This document shows, one piece after another, positions 17,094 to 25,114 of a DNA stretch of 27,722 bases (positions are counted from its first letter, which is position 1; each line of letters starts with the position of its first letter). Origin of the DNA: a virus. Location: the IMG/VR virus record IMGVR_UViG_3300020442_002968, positions 1-27,722 of that record; one strand, given 5' to 3'. A program made the position numbers and the translations under genes. The notes under the pieces are model-generated. The model had not been told where the DNA came from and searched no databases. It worked only from the letters and a program-made list of their open reading frames with translations.

Positions 17094-20000
17094 ATGCCAC
17101 AGAAGACTAACTTAAACGTAAATCCTTATTATGATGATTTTGATAGGGATAATAATTTTTACAAGGTTCTTTTCAAACCTGGATATCCTGTTCAGGCAAG
17201 AGAACTAACAGGTCTTCAGTCTATTCTGCAGAATCAAGTAGAATCTTTTGGAACACATATGTTCAAAGAGGGTTCTATGGTGATTCCTGGTGGAATCACA
17301 TGCGATAGTGAATTTACTACTATCAAAGTAAATGAGACTCATTTGGGTCTAGACATTAGTATTTACCTTGATGCTCTTGTTAATGCTAATAATGGAAGGG
17401 GAACAGAAGTAAGAGGGCAAGATACTGATATAACGGCAACAATTAAAGGTTATGTTCTTCCACCAAATATGGATGCGGAAGACATCACTCTTTTTGTAAA
17501 GTATGATACGACATCAGAAGATGGTGAGACTGAGTTCTTTGCTAATTCTGAAGTATTAATTATTGAAGAAAATGTAACATATGGTAATACAACATTAAAT
17601 GCGGGTGATACTATTCTTTCTTTGGTTTCAAATGATGCTTCAAAGATTGGATATGCTGTCGGTGTAGCTGCAGGTGTATATTTTATAAGGGGATATTTTG
17701 TTGATGTTCCAGATACACAGTTAGTTCTTGATTTATATAATAATGAACCATCATTTAGAGTTGGTTTTGAAGTTATAGAACAAGTTGTCAATTCAGATCA
17801 GGATTCATCACTGAATGACAACGCAAAAGGATATACTAATTTTGCAGCACCGGGTGCTGATAGATTAAAAATTAGTACTAGATTAACTAAAAAAAGTCTT
17901 CAAGACTTTAATGACACCAACTTCATTGAACTTGTAAGAATCAATGAAGGTGAAATCAAACAATTAGAAGCAAAAACACAATATAATTTTATTAAAGATT
18001 ATTTCGCAAAGAGAACATTTGAAGAATCAGGAAACTACGCCGTTGATAGTTTTACTGTAGATGTTTTAGATTCTTTGAATAATGAGACTGGTGGTGCTGG
18101 TCTATTTGCAGAAAATCAACTCACTGATGAAGGTAATAGTCCTAGTGAAGACTTGATGTGTATCAAGGTTTCTGCAGGAACTGCATATGTTAAAGGTTAT
18201 GATGTAGATTTGGTTGGATCAACTATTATTGATGTCCCAAAACCAAGAACTACCAAAACAATTGCAGAGACTAGAGTTCCTTTTGGGATGGGAAGTCTTC
18301 TCAGAGTTAATAACGTTACTGGTGTTCCATATATTTCAATTGGAACTCAAGCAGGGCAAAATACATTTGATAACGTAATTCAATTATTCGATTCGAGGAG
18401 AAATACCAGCACAAATAATGCAGGAACTGGTAGAAAGATTGGTGAAGCTAGAGTTTATTGGTATGGTGTAACTGATGCATCATATGTTGGAGATACGACT
18501 AGTTGGGATCTGTATCTCTTTGATATTCAAACATATACAGATGTCTATGTATCAAGTAATATAAGTGATAACATTGTAATTCCACTTGGTTCCTACGTAA
18601 GAGGTCTCTCTAGTGGTGCTACGGGATATCTTGATAGTAAGAGAAGTCCTCTATGTATGAGTTTAACTCAAACTTCTGGTACTTTCCAGAGGGGAGAACA
18701 GGTTATTGTCAATGAAATTGAAGAATATACTTTTGGTGTAAGTGCAGTTGAAGAGTTCACTGTAGAAGATATTAAATCTGTTTATCAGGATTCTACAAAT
18801 CTTGATTCAAATATTCAAAGAGACTTTATTGCAGATACAATTCTATATGAAAAGAGTTTACCAGATTTTAGTAAGAATGACAAATTACTTGTAACTGGTG
18901 GCAATACTGGTAAAGTTCCTGGAAGATTTTTTGCAGGTGTAACTGGAATTAAAACAGGTGCAATCTTAAAATATCAAAATGCATCTGGAACAGATCCAAA
19001 CTTTAACGTCATTTCTTCAATCAATTCTACTGGAAATGAATTATCTTTGGCAAGTCCAGATAGTTCTATTACAGGTATTTGTGTTAAGACTGTAACTAAT
19101 GGTGAATCAAATTTCTCATTAATGGTTCCAAAGATTCATGCTTCACAGCAATCCGGTCTTTATTCAGAACTTCCAAGATTTAACGTATCTTCTGTTGATT
19201 TGTCTGATGCTGAATTAATCATAACAAAACAAATTACTGGACGTTCTACTGATTCTAATGGTGAAATGATACTCACTGTTGGAGATTTCTTAGGTAGTGC
19301 TGTTGGTATCAATAGTGTGTTCTTTGAAGCATTTGATGCTGAAAGATATTCTGTTCACTATTCTGACGGAACCACAGAAGATTTAACTTCTGATCAATTC
19401 TCATACGGACCAACTCAAGTTACATTTAAGGGTTTAACAGGAACTCAAACTAACGTCACTGTTATTGGAACTTTAAGAAAAACTGATGTTACTCATAAAT
19501 CAAATAATTTTATAAAGAGTAACATTGTTTCGGTTACAAGAACAAATGGAAAGTCCCCAGCTACTGCAGGTCTTACCACAAGTAAGTTCTATGGATTAAG
19601 AATTGAAGATGAGGATATTTCACTCAATACTGCAGATGTAGTTAACATTGTTGCAGTATATGAATCAACTAATGATGCTGCTCCTACTTTAGATGCCTTA
19701 ACTTTTGCAACTGGTCTTGCTTTAAATCAAAATGCAATTGTGGGTGAAAAAATTGTAGGTCAAACTAGTAGAGCGGTCGGTCAGATCGTTGAATTAACTG
19801 CAACTACTGCTACATACGTTCCTCTTAATGACAATGAATTTGCAGTTGGTGAGGAAGTTGTATTTAAGGATTCATCATTGAGTCTGGTAATTCAAGAAAG
19901 CACACCTGGTAGTTACATTGACAGAACTGACAACTACGTTCTTGATAAAGGACACACAAATCAAATTGCAGATTTTTCACGTATCAAGAGAAGAGATGGA

Positions 20001-23000
20001 TTTGCAATTCCATCCAAGCAGTTAAAAATTATTCATAACCAGTATAAAGTGAGTGCTGGTTCTACAAACACTGGAGACATCTTTACAGTCAATTCATACA
20101 CTGCAGACAGATATAAGAGTGATATTCCAACAATTGTAAATGGAACAAGAGTATCTGATTTATTAGACTTCAGACCAAGAGTAAGAGATTTTGATGCATC
20201 AACGGCAACAATGTCTCCTTTCACTTATGATGCAAGGGAATTCTCAACAAATTATAGATTTGTTGTTACACCAGAAGAAACCACTAGAGTTGGTCTCAGT
20301 TATTATCTGCCTAGAGTTGATTTAGTATCAATTAATCGTCTTGGGCAGGTTGAAGTTATTCAGGGTGAACCTGCAGAAGATCCTCAAGTACCTCAACTTG
20401 CAGATGATGCAATGGAAGTTGCACTTATCGCTTATCCAGCATACCTTTACAATCCTATCAGAGATCCTGGAATTCTGTTGAGAGACAATAGAAGATTTAC
20501 GATGAGAGATATTTCAAAACTTGAAGATAGAATTGAAAATCTTGAAGAAGCTACTTCTTTAAGTCTTCTCGAACTGAATACTGCTACAGTTGAAGTTACA
20601 GATGCAAATGGATTGAATAGATTTAAGTCAGGATTTATTGTCTCTGACTTTAAAGATAAGTCTCTTACAGATCCAAGATATTCAAGAATGGATATCAACT
20701 CAGAACAACAAATGGCAATTTCACCTGTTGAGTTCTGGTCTCTGAATGCAGAACTTGCATGGGATTCTTCGGTTGATGTTGAAAACGATGATCTTGATGA
20801 TAATCTTCCATTGCTTGATAAAAATATTCAAAAAACTGGAGATTTATTAACACTTAAGTATAAAGAAGTTGACTGGTTAGATCAACCTCATGCAACTAAT
20901 GTTGAAAATGTAAATCCATTTAATGTTATTGTTTATGTCGGTGGCGTTCAACTAACTCCACCATCTGATAATTGGACTCGCACAATTTATATTAACCATT
21001 CTAGAGTAGAATCTACTGGTGCTAAATGGATTCAGGCAGTTGATAAAGTTACTACTGATGTTAGAAGAAAAGTTGAATATGTAACTTATAGAAAGGGTCG
21101 TGGTAGAAATGAAAGGAAGACAAGAAGATTTGTCACCACAATTACTACAAAGAAAACTTCATATAAACCAAAACTTGTTGGTGGATCTACTAGAGAATTT
21201 GATTATGTTGAAAATGTCAAAATTACTAGTAGTGTAGATCCTTATATGCGTTCTAGGGAAGTGTTTTTCCTTGCAAATGGACTAAAACCAAACACAAAAC
21301 ACTATCATTATTTGGATAGTCAACAAGTAGATATTATTCCAAAGTTGGTCCAAATTGATATGCAATCTGGCACCTTCAATAAAACTGAAAAGGTTGATAT
21401 TTTCCAGGGTGGCAAGAAAATCGGTCATATGAGACTGAGAGAACCAAATCACAAGTCTGGTAACGTAGTATCTAACCCAACTGCTACCAATTCACCTGCT
21501 TATGAAGCATATACTGTTAATCCATATGACAAAAAAGGTGGAGCACCACCAGCAAATTATTCTGCAACTTCCAAACTTATTAATTTTGACCTTAAAAAAT
21601 TAGCAAGTGAAGAAGAATTTTATGGTTATATTTCAAATGGTTGTAAAATTGTAGGTAAAACAAGTGGTGCTGTTGCTTTAGTTAAAGATTTTTCACTGAT
21701 TAGTGATAATTGGGGAGATATTCTCGCTGCTTTCCACTTCCGCGATCCAAACCAAAAACCTGTACCAGCAGTAAGAGTTAAGAGTGGAACTAAAACTGTA
21801 AAAATTACTGCTGTTCCTCCAGGTGTAACTCCAATTCCAGGTTCTACAACACAAGCATCTCAAGCTATTGGTAGTTACAGTGGCACTGGTGTTGTTCTTA
21901 CTCAAGAAACCACAAAAGTTAGTGTAAGGAATCCACCCAAACCAGCAACAAAACCACCAAAGGTTGAACGGACTGTTAAAGCACCACATAGGGATCCTCT
22001 TGCACAGTCTTTCCTTGTTGATGGTACTGGAATATTCTTGACATCATTTGATTTGTTCTTTGCATCGAAAGATCCTAAGAAAAAAATCTTTATTGAACTT
22101 AGAACAGTAGAATTAGGTACTCCTACAAATCTTCTCGTTCAAGACTTTACTCAAATTGCATTAAACCCCACAGACATTAAAACATCTGATGATGCTTCTG
22201 TAGCAACAACTGTTAGATTCCCATCACCAGTATATCTTGAAGCAGATAGAGAATATGCAATTGTTATTCTTGCACCTTCTTCTGATAAGTATGAGATGTG
22301 GACAGCAACTATGGGTAAGAAGACAGTTCAATCATCAGTTCTTCCCAACTCAGAAAATGTTGTTGTTTCTAAGCAATATATTGGTGGATCTCTGTTTAAG
22401 TCTCAGAATGGTACAATTTGGACTCCTAGTCAGTATCAAGATTTAACTTTCAAAATTAGAAAAGCAGAGTTTGTAAGCAAAGGCACACTGATTGCTTATA
22501 ATAGTGGTATTGGACCTAAGGGTACTAATGCTTCTAATCTTCCTAAGAATCCAATTGAACTTCTCCCAAGAAAACTGAAAGTGAGATGCACAGATACTAC
22601 CGCAGCTGATACTCAAAAGTTCGTTCCAGGAGCAATGGTATCAGCTGGTTCTGATGATGAATTATATGGATTTATTGAGAAAGTTGGTGGTGGTATTGTA
22701 TTGGGTACAAATTCTGGTGAAATTACAAATCCTGGTATTGGATATAGTGCTAGTGTAACACCAGATTTAGTAAGTCTATACACTCTTACCGGTAAAGGTA
22801 GTGGCGCAACTGCTAAAGTAACCACAAATGGAAGTGGTGAAGTCACTGAAATTGATGTTCTTACTCGCGGTGAAGGATATGCAGTTGGTGATTTGTTAGG
22901 AATCACAACAGCACATGTTCAGAAAGGAACTGGTGCAATTTTTGCTGTTAATAACATTGGTGTAACCAGTACTCTGTATCTTAATAATGTACAGGGTGAG

Positions 23001-24464
23001 CACTTCCCAGTAGGTAATATTATTCAAGTATTTGGTACAGACTACGATGTATCCAGTAAGACTTCTGGAGACGGTACTGTTGAAGCATCATCAATTGTTG
23101 ATGAAAAATTTGATGGTAATGTAATGAAGATTCTTCAGTATAATCATGCACATCATGGTGCAAATAACGATATTGAAATTGTTGATGTTGAACCAGATAG
23201 AGAGAAAATTAAAATTACTGCCAATTTGGATAAAAATGGTAGCGTTGTTTCAGTTGCAGATACAACACCATTTGCTACTTATGAGGGTATTTCAACCTCT
23301 GGTGGATATGCAAAAATTGCAAATGAAATCGTAGAATATAGTGGAATCACCAATACTTCAGGTAATGCTGGAACTTTAACCATCGTTACTAGAGGAGTTG
23401 ATTCTACAACACAATCAGCACATAGCACTAATGACTTTATTCAACCATATGAAATTGGTGGAGTTAATTTGAGAAGGATTAATACAATTCATGATTTACC
23501 TGCAACATATTATACTGATGAAAATGATAACTTCGATCATTATCATTTAAGATTTAATAGAAGCACCTCTTATTCAACCAGAAATTCTGGTGCAAGTAGA
23601 ATTAACTTCAGCGGACAAAAAGCAGTTGGTGGTAATACCGTTGGAATTTCGCAAAACTATCAGTTTAGTTCTGTTACTCCACAGTTTAATTACATTACTC
23701 CAGGAAAGGGAACTAAAGTACAAGCATTAGTCAGAACCATTTCTGGAACTAGTGCTGGAGGAAATGAAGTTTCATTTATTGATCAAGGTTATGAACCAAT
23801 CAATATTAATCAGGTATTACATTTTGACACTCCTAGATTGGTTGCATCAAAGGTAAATGAAAGAGAGCAACTAACAAGTTTGCCCAGAAATAAGTCATTA
23901 ACTTTGCGTGTCGATTTCACATCGGAGGATAAGAATTTATCCCCAGTGATGGATATTCAAAATGCAAATTGGATTCTTGGTAGAAATAAGATTAATAATC
24001 CAATTGGTGATTATGTTACAGATGCAAGGGCAAATACTGTAGATAACGATCCTCATAGCACTGTTATTGTGACAAGGATGACATCTATTGAACAACCAGC
24101 AACTAGTTTGAGAGTTCTTATTGCAGCATGTGTTCAGGAAGATGCAGATATCAGAGTTCTGTATAGACTTCATAGAGCAGATTCTGCAGAAATTGATCAA
24201 TCATTTACACCATTCCCTGGTTATGATAATACTAAAGATACTGATGGTGATGGATTTGGAGATCAAATTATTGATGTAACTAAAAATAGTGGAAGACCAG
24301 ATGCTAGAAATTCACCAAATGATCCGGAGACTTTCTCAGAGTATCAATTCTCTGCAAATAATCTGGAACAATTTGATGGATTTAGTATCAAGATTGTTAC
24401 CTCTTCCACTAATGAGTCCACTCCAGTTAAACTGAAGGACTTTAGATGTATCGCACTAGCATAA
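17094..24464 (+). CDS. DUF4815-type giant virion protein (2456 aa)
   Basis: The N-terminus 'NPYYDDFDRDNNFYKVLFKP' then 'GYPVQARELTGLQSILQNQV' then 'FGTHMFKEGSMVIPGG' is the signature of the DUF4815 family found in T4-like marine phages and other myoviruses. Other landmarks are a helical 'MRDISKLEDRIENLEE' segment near 1130-1150, a basic stretch near 1322-1362, 'YMRSREVFFLANGLKPNTKH' (M1385), a Pro/Lys-rich linker, and 'DPLAQSFLVDGTGIFLTSFD' from D1634 leading into 'QNGTIWTPSQYQDLTFKIRK'. 'GSGY' units sit at 1881-1884 and 1926-1929. Near the C-terminus D2382-T-D-G-D-G-F-G-D2390 resembles a calcium-binding loop. There is no signal peptide or membrane segment. It follows gp8, in the place of T4 gp9-gp12, so a peripheral baseplate or fibre-attachment role is likely but inferred. 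A weak GGAA site (17081-17084) precedes the start, which lies three bases after the gp8 stop. Confidence 0.8.
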   Translation: MPQKTNLNVNPYYDDFDRDNNFYKVLFKPGYPVQARELTGLQSILQNQVESFGTHMFKEGSMVIPGGITCDSEFTTIKVNETHLGLDISIYLDALVNANNGRGTEVRGQDTDITATIKGYVLPPNMDAEDITLFVKYDTTSEDGETEFFANSEVLIIEENVTYGNTTLNAGDTILSLVSNDASKIGYAVGVAAGVYFIRGYFVDVPDTQLVLDLYNNEPSFRVGFEVIEQVVNSDQDSSLNDNAKGYTNFAAPGADRLKISTRLTKKSLQDFNDTNFIELVRINEGEIKQLEAKTQYNFIKDYFAKRTFEESGNYAVDSFTVDVLDSLNNETGGAGLFAENQLTDEGNSPSEDLMCIKVSAGTAYVKGYDVDLVGSTIIDVPKPRTTKTIAETRVPFGMGSLLRVNNVTGVPYISIGTQAGQNTFDNVIQLFDSRRNTSTNNAGTGRKIGEARVYWYGVTDASYVGDTTSWDLYLFDIQTYTDVYVSSNISDNIVIPLGSYVRGLSSGATGYLDSKRSPLCMSLTQTSGTFQRGEQVIVNEIEEYTFGVSAVEEFTVEDIKSVYQDSTNLDSNIQRDFIADTILYEKSLPDFSKNDKLLVTGGNTGKVPGRFFAGVTGIKTGAILKYQNASGTDPNFNVISSINSTGNELSLASPDSSITGICVKTVTNGESNFSLMVPKIHASQQSGLYSELPRFNVSSVDLSDAELIITKQITGRSTDSNGEMILTVGDFLGSAVGINSVFFEAFDAERYSVHYSDGTTEDLTSDQFSYGPTQVTFKGLTGTQTNVTVIGTLRKTDVTHKSNNFIKSNIVSVTRTNGKSPATAGLTTSKFYGLRIEDEDISLNTADVVNIVAVYESTNDAAPTLDALTFATGLALNQNAIVGEKIVGQTSRAVGQIVELTATTATYVPLNDNEFAVGEEVVFKDSSLSLVIQESTPGSYIDRTDNYVLDKGHTNQIADFSRIKRRDGFAIPSKQLKIIHNQYKVSAGSTNTGDIFTVNSYTADRYKSDIPTIVNGTRVSDLLDFRPRVRDFDASTATMSPFTYDAREFSTNYRFVVTPEETTRVGLSYYLPRVDLVSINRLGQVEVIQGEPAEDPQVPQLADDAMEVALIAYPAYLYNPIRDPGILLRDNRRFTMRDISKLEDRIENLEEATSLSLLELNTATVEVTDANGLNRFKSGFIVSDFKDKSLTDPRYSRMDINSEQQMAISPVEFWSLNAELAWDSSVDVENDDLDDNLPLLDKNIQKTGDLLTLKYKEVDWLDQPHATNVENVNPFNVIVYVGGVQLTPPSDNWTRTIYINHSRVESTGAKWIQAVDKVTTDVRRKVEYVTYRKGRGRNERKTRRFVTTITTKKTSYKPKLVGGSTREFDYVENVKITSSVDPYMRSREVFFLANGLKPNTKHYHYLDSQQVDIIPKLVQIDMQSGTFNKTEKVDIFQGGKKIGHMRLREPNHKSGNVVSNPTATNSPAYEAYTVNPYDKKGGAPPANYSATSKLINFDLKKLASEEEFYGYISNGCKIVGKTSGAVALVKDFSLISDNWGDILAAFHFRDPNQKPVPAVRVKSGTKTVKITAVPPGVTPIPGSTTQASQAIGSYSGTGVVLTQETTKVSVRNPPKPATKPPKVERTVKAPHRDPLAQSFLVDGTGIFLTSFDLFFASKDPKKKIFIELRTVELGTPTNLLVQDFTQIALNPTDIKTSDDASVATTVRFPSPVYLEADREYAIVILAPSSDKYEMWTATMGKKTVQSSVLPNSENVVVSKQYIGGSLFKSQNGTIWTPSQYQDLTFKIRKAEFVSKGTLIAYNSGIGPKGTNASNLPKNPIELLPRKLKVRCTDTTAADTQKFVPGAMVSAGSDDELYGFIEKVGGGIVLGTNSGEITNPGIGYSASVTPDLVSLYTLTGKGSGATAKVTTNGSGEVTEIDVLTRGEGYAVGDLLGITTAHVQKGTGAIFAVNNIGVTSTLYLNNVQGEHFPVGNIIQVFGTDYDVSSKTSGDGTVEASSIVDEKFDGNVMKILQYNHAHHGANNDIEIVDVEPDREKIKITANLDKNGSVVSVADTTPFATYEGISTSGGYAKIANEIVEYSGITNTSGNAGTLTIVTRGVDSTTQSAHSTNDFIQPYEIGGVNLRRINTIHDLPATYYTDENDNFDHYHLRFNRSTSYSTRNSGASRINFSGQKAVGGNTVGISQNYQFSSVTPQFNYITPGKGTKVQALVRTISGTSAGGNEVSFIDQGYEPININQVLHFDTPRLVASKVNEREQLTSLPRNKSLTLRVDFTSEDKNLSPVMDIQNANWILGRNKINNPIGDYVTDARANTVDNDPHSTVIVTRMTSIEQPATSLRVLIAACVQEDADIRVLYRLHRADSAEIDQSFTPFPGYDNTKDTDGDGFGDQIIDVTKNSGRPDARNSPNDPETFSEYQFSANNLEQFDGFSIKIVTSSTNESTPVKLKDFRCIALA
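22734..22880 (+). repeat. 'GSGY' module pair inside the DUF4815 protein
   Basis: GIGY (residues 1881-1884) and GEGY (1926-1929) are linked by 'TGKGSGATAKVTTNGSGEVT', the same 'G-gA...nG.v..i.v' connector seen in the gp7-like protein. This shows that the module is shared by three consecutive baseplate-region proteins. Confidence 0.7.
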
Positions 24465-24465
24465 C

Positions 24466-24696
24466 ATGCCACATTCAGAATATGAAGATTTGATTCCTGT
24501 TGAGGGACATAATAACTTATACCGAGACAGGAATAATGGTTCTATTGTCAATTTTGACAAAAGTAACTATGATAACTACATGAAATTGAAACGATTGAAA
24601 CAAAATGAAAAGGATGAACTTGATACAATTAAATCTGATATAGAAGAAATCAAATCTCTACTTCGGGAGCTTACTAATGGATCCAGATCAAATTGA
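24466..24696 (+). CDS. Small coiled-coil hypothetical protein (76 aa)
   Basis: The start codon lies one base after the stop of the DUF4815 gene, and no ribosome binding site is evident, so translation is probably coupled. The first half, 'EDLIPVEGHNNLYRDRNNGS' then 'IVNFDKSNYDNYMKLK', is compact and Tyr/Asn-rich. The second half, 'LKQNEKDELDTIKSDIEEIK' then 'SLLREL', has heptad spacing of Leu/Ile and should form a short coiled coil. Similar small proteins follow large tail proteins in marine T4-like phages, usually without an assigned function. It may be a chaperone, an assembly factor or a small virion part; the sequence does not decide. It overlaps the next gene by 20 bases. Confidence 0.75.
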   Translation: MPHSEYEDLIPVEGHNNLYRDRNNGSIVNFDKSNYDNYMKLKRLKQNEKDELDTIKSDIEEIKSLLRELTNGSRSN

Positions 24697-24856
24697 ATTG
24701 AAAAATCTTTCAAAAAGTTTTGCATATCAAAAAATAGCAAATGAATTAGATAGTTGTGATAGTGTTTCTGTAATGAGAGACATTGCAAAATCATATGCAA
24801 AGCTTTATTTGAAGCAGCAAGAAGTAGTTGCTGGACTAGGACTTGAAGGAATATAA
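24677..24856 (+). CDS. Small helical hypothetical protein (59 aa)
   Basis: The frame runs ATG 24677 to TAA 24854-24856. A strong GGGAG site (24665-24669), seven bases before the start, lies inside the preceding gene, which overlaps it by 20 bases in another frame. The product begins MDPDQIELKNLSKSFAYQKI and continues 'ANELDSCDSVSVMRDIAKSY' and 'AKLYLKQQEVVAGLGLEGI'. It is predicted to be helical and soluble with no membrane segment. I do not recognise a family with certainty. The overlap and ribosome binding site argue for real, coupled translation with the 76-aa gene. Its stop codon overlaps the next late promoter. Confidence 0.72.
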   Translation: MDPDQIELKNLSKSFAYQKIANELDSCDSVSVMRDIAKSYAKLYLKQQEVVAGLGLEGI

Positions 24857-24859
24857 ATA
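24852..24859 (+). promoter_or_regulatory. T4-type late promoter for the fibre genes
   Basis: Exact TATAAATA, overlapping the stop codon of the 59-aa gene. By T4 spacing the transcript would start near 24865, leaving about 21 nt before the ATG at 24886, again with no clear ribosome binding site. It probably drives the 75-aa gene, the fibre-like gene, the coiled-coil gene and gp13. Confidence 0.83.
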
Positions 24860-24885
24860 TTTCTACAATCCTGAACTGTATATAA

Positions 24886-25113
24886 ATGGCTGAAATTAAA
24901 GTCAGAGTAGGAGCGAAACCAGCAACAAAAGTTATTTCATCACTTGCTGGTGCTCAAGGTCTGTCTTTGGCTGAGCTGAGTGATGTTAATGCCGATAATT
25001 TATCTAATGGCATGGTTCTTGTATATAACAGCGGCACAAAGAAATGGGATGCGACCCTGACGCTTACCCCAGGTGCAACGCAGAATTTAGACATCAACGG
25101 AGGAAGCTTCTAA
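24886..25113 (+). CDS. Small virion-associated, fibre-partner protein (75 aa)
   Basis: The central part, 'LAELSDVNADNLSNGMVLVY' followed by 'NSGTKKWDATLTL', is the 'LSDV...L.NG..LVY.s.t.KW.A' unit often found in phage tail-fibre and virion proteins. The N-terminus MAEIKVRVGAKPATKVISS is a short basic strand region, and the C-terminus is NLDINGGSF. A very similar ending (DTLDGGTF) closes the next gene. The protein is too short for a fibre by itself; it may be an adaptor or a tip for the fibre encoded next. It begins directly after a late promoter without a visible ribosome binding site. Its last codons supply the GGAGGA ribosome binding site of the following gene. Confidence 0.75.
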   Translation: MAEIKVRVGAKPATKVISSLAGAQGLSLAELSDVNADNLSNGMVLVYNSGTKKWDATLTLTPGATQNLDINGGSF

Positions 25114-25114
25114 A

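Noticed and set aside
803-24800. Open frames on the minus strand and in alternative frames within the large genes
   Set aside because: They are short, lack ribosome binding sites and recognisable products, and lie wholly inside well-supported genes on the + strand.
24881-24888. TATAAATG as another late promoter
   Set aside because: It differs from the consensus at the last base and includes the start codon at 24886, so its transcript would lack the start. The exact box at 24852-24859 is in the right place.
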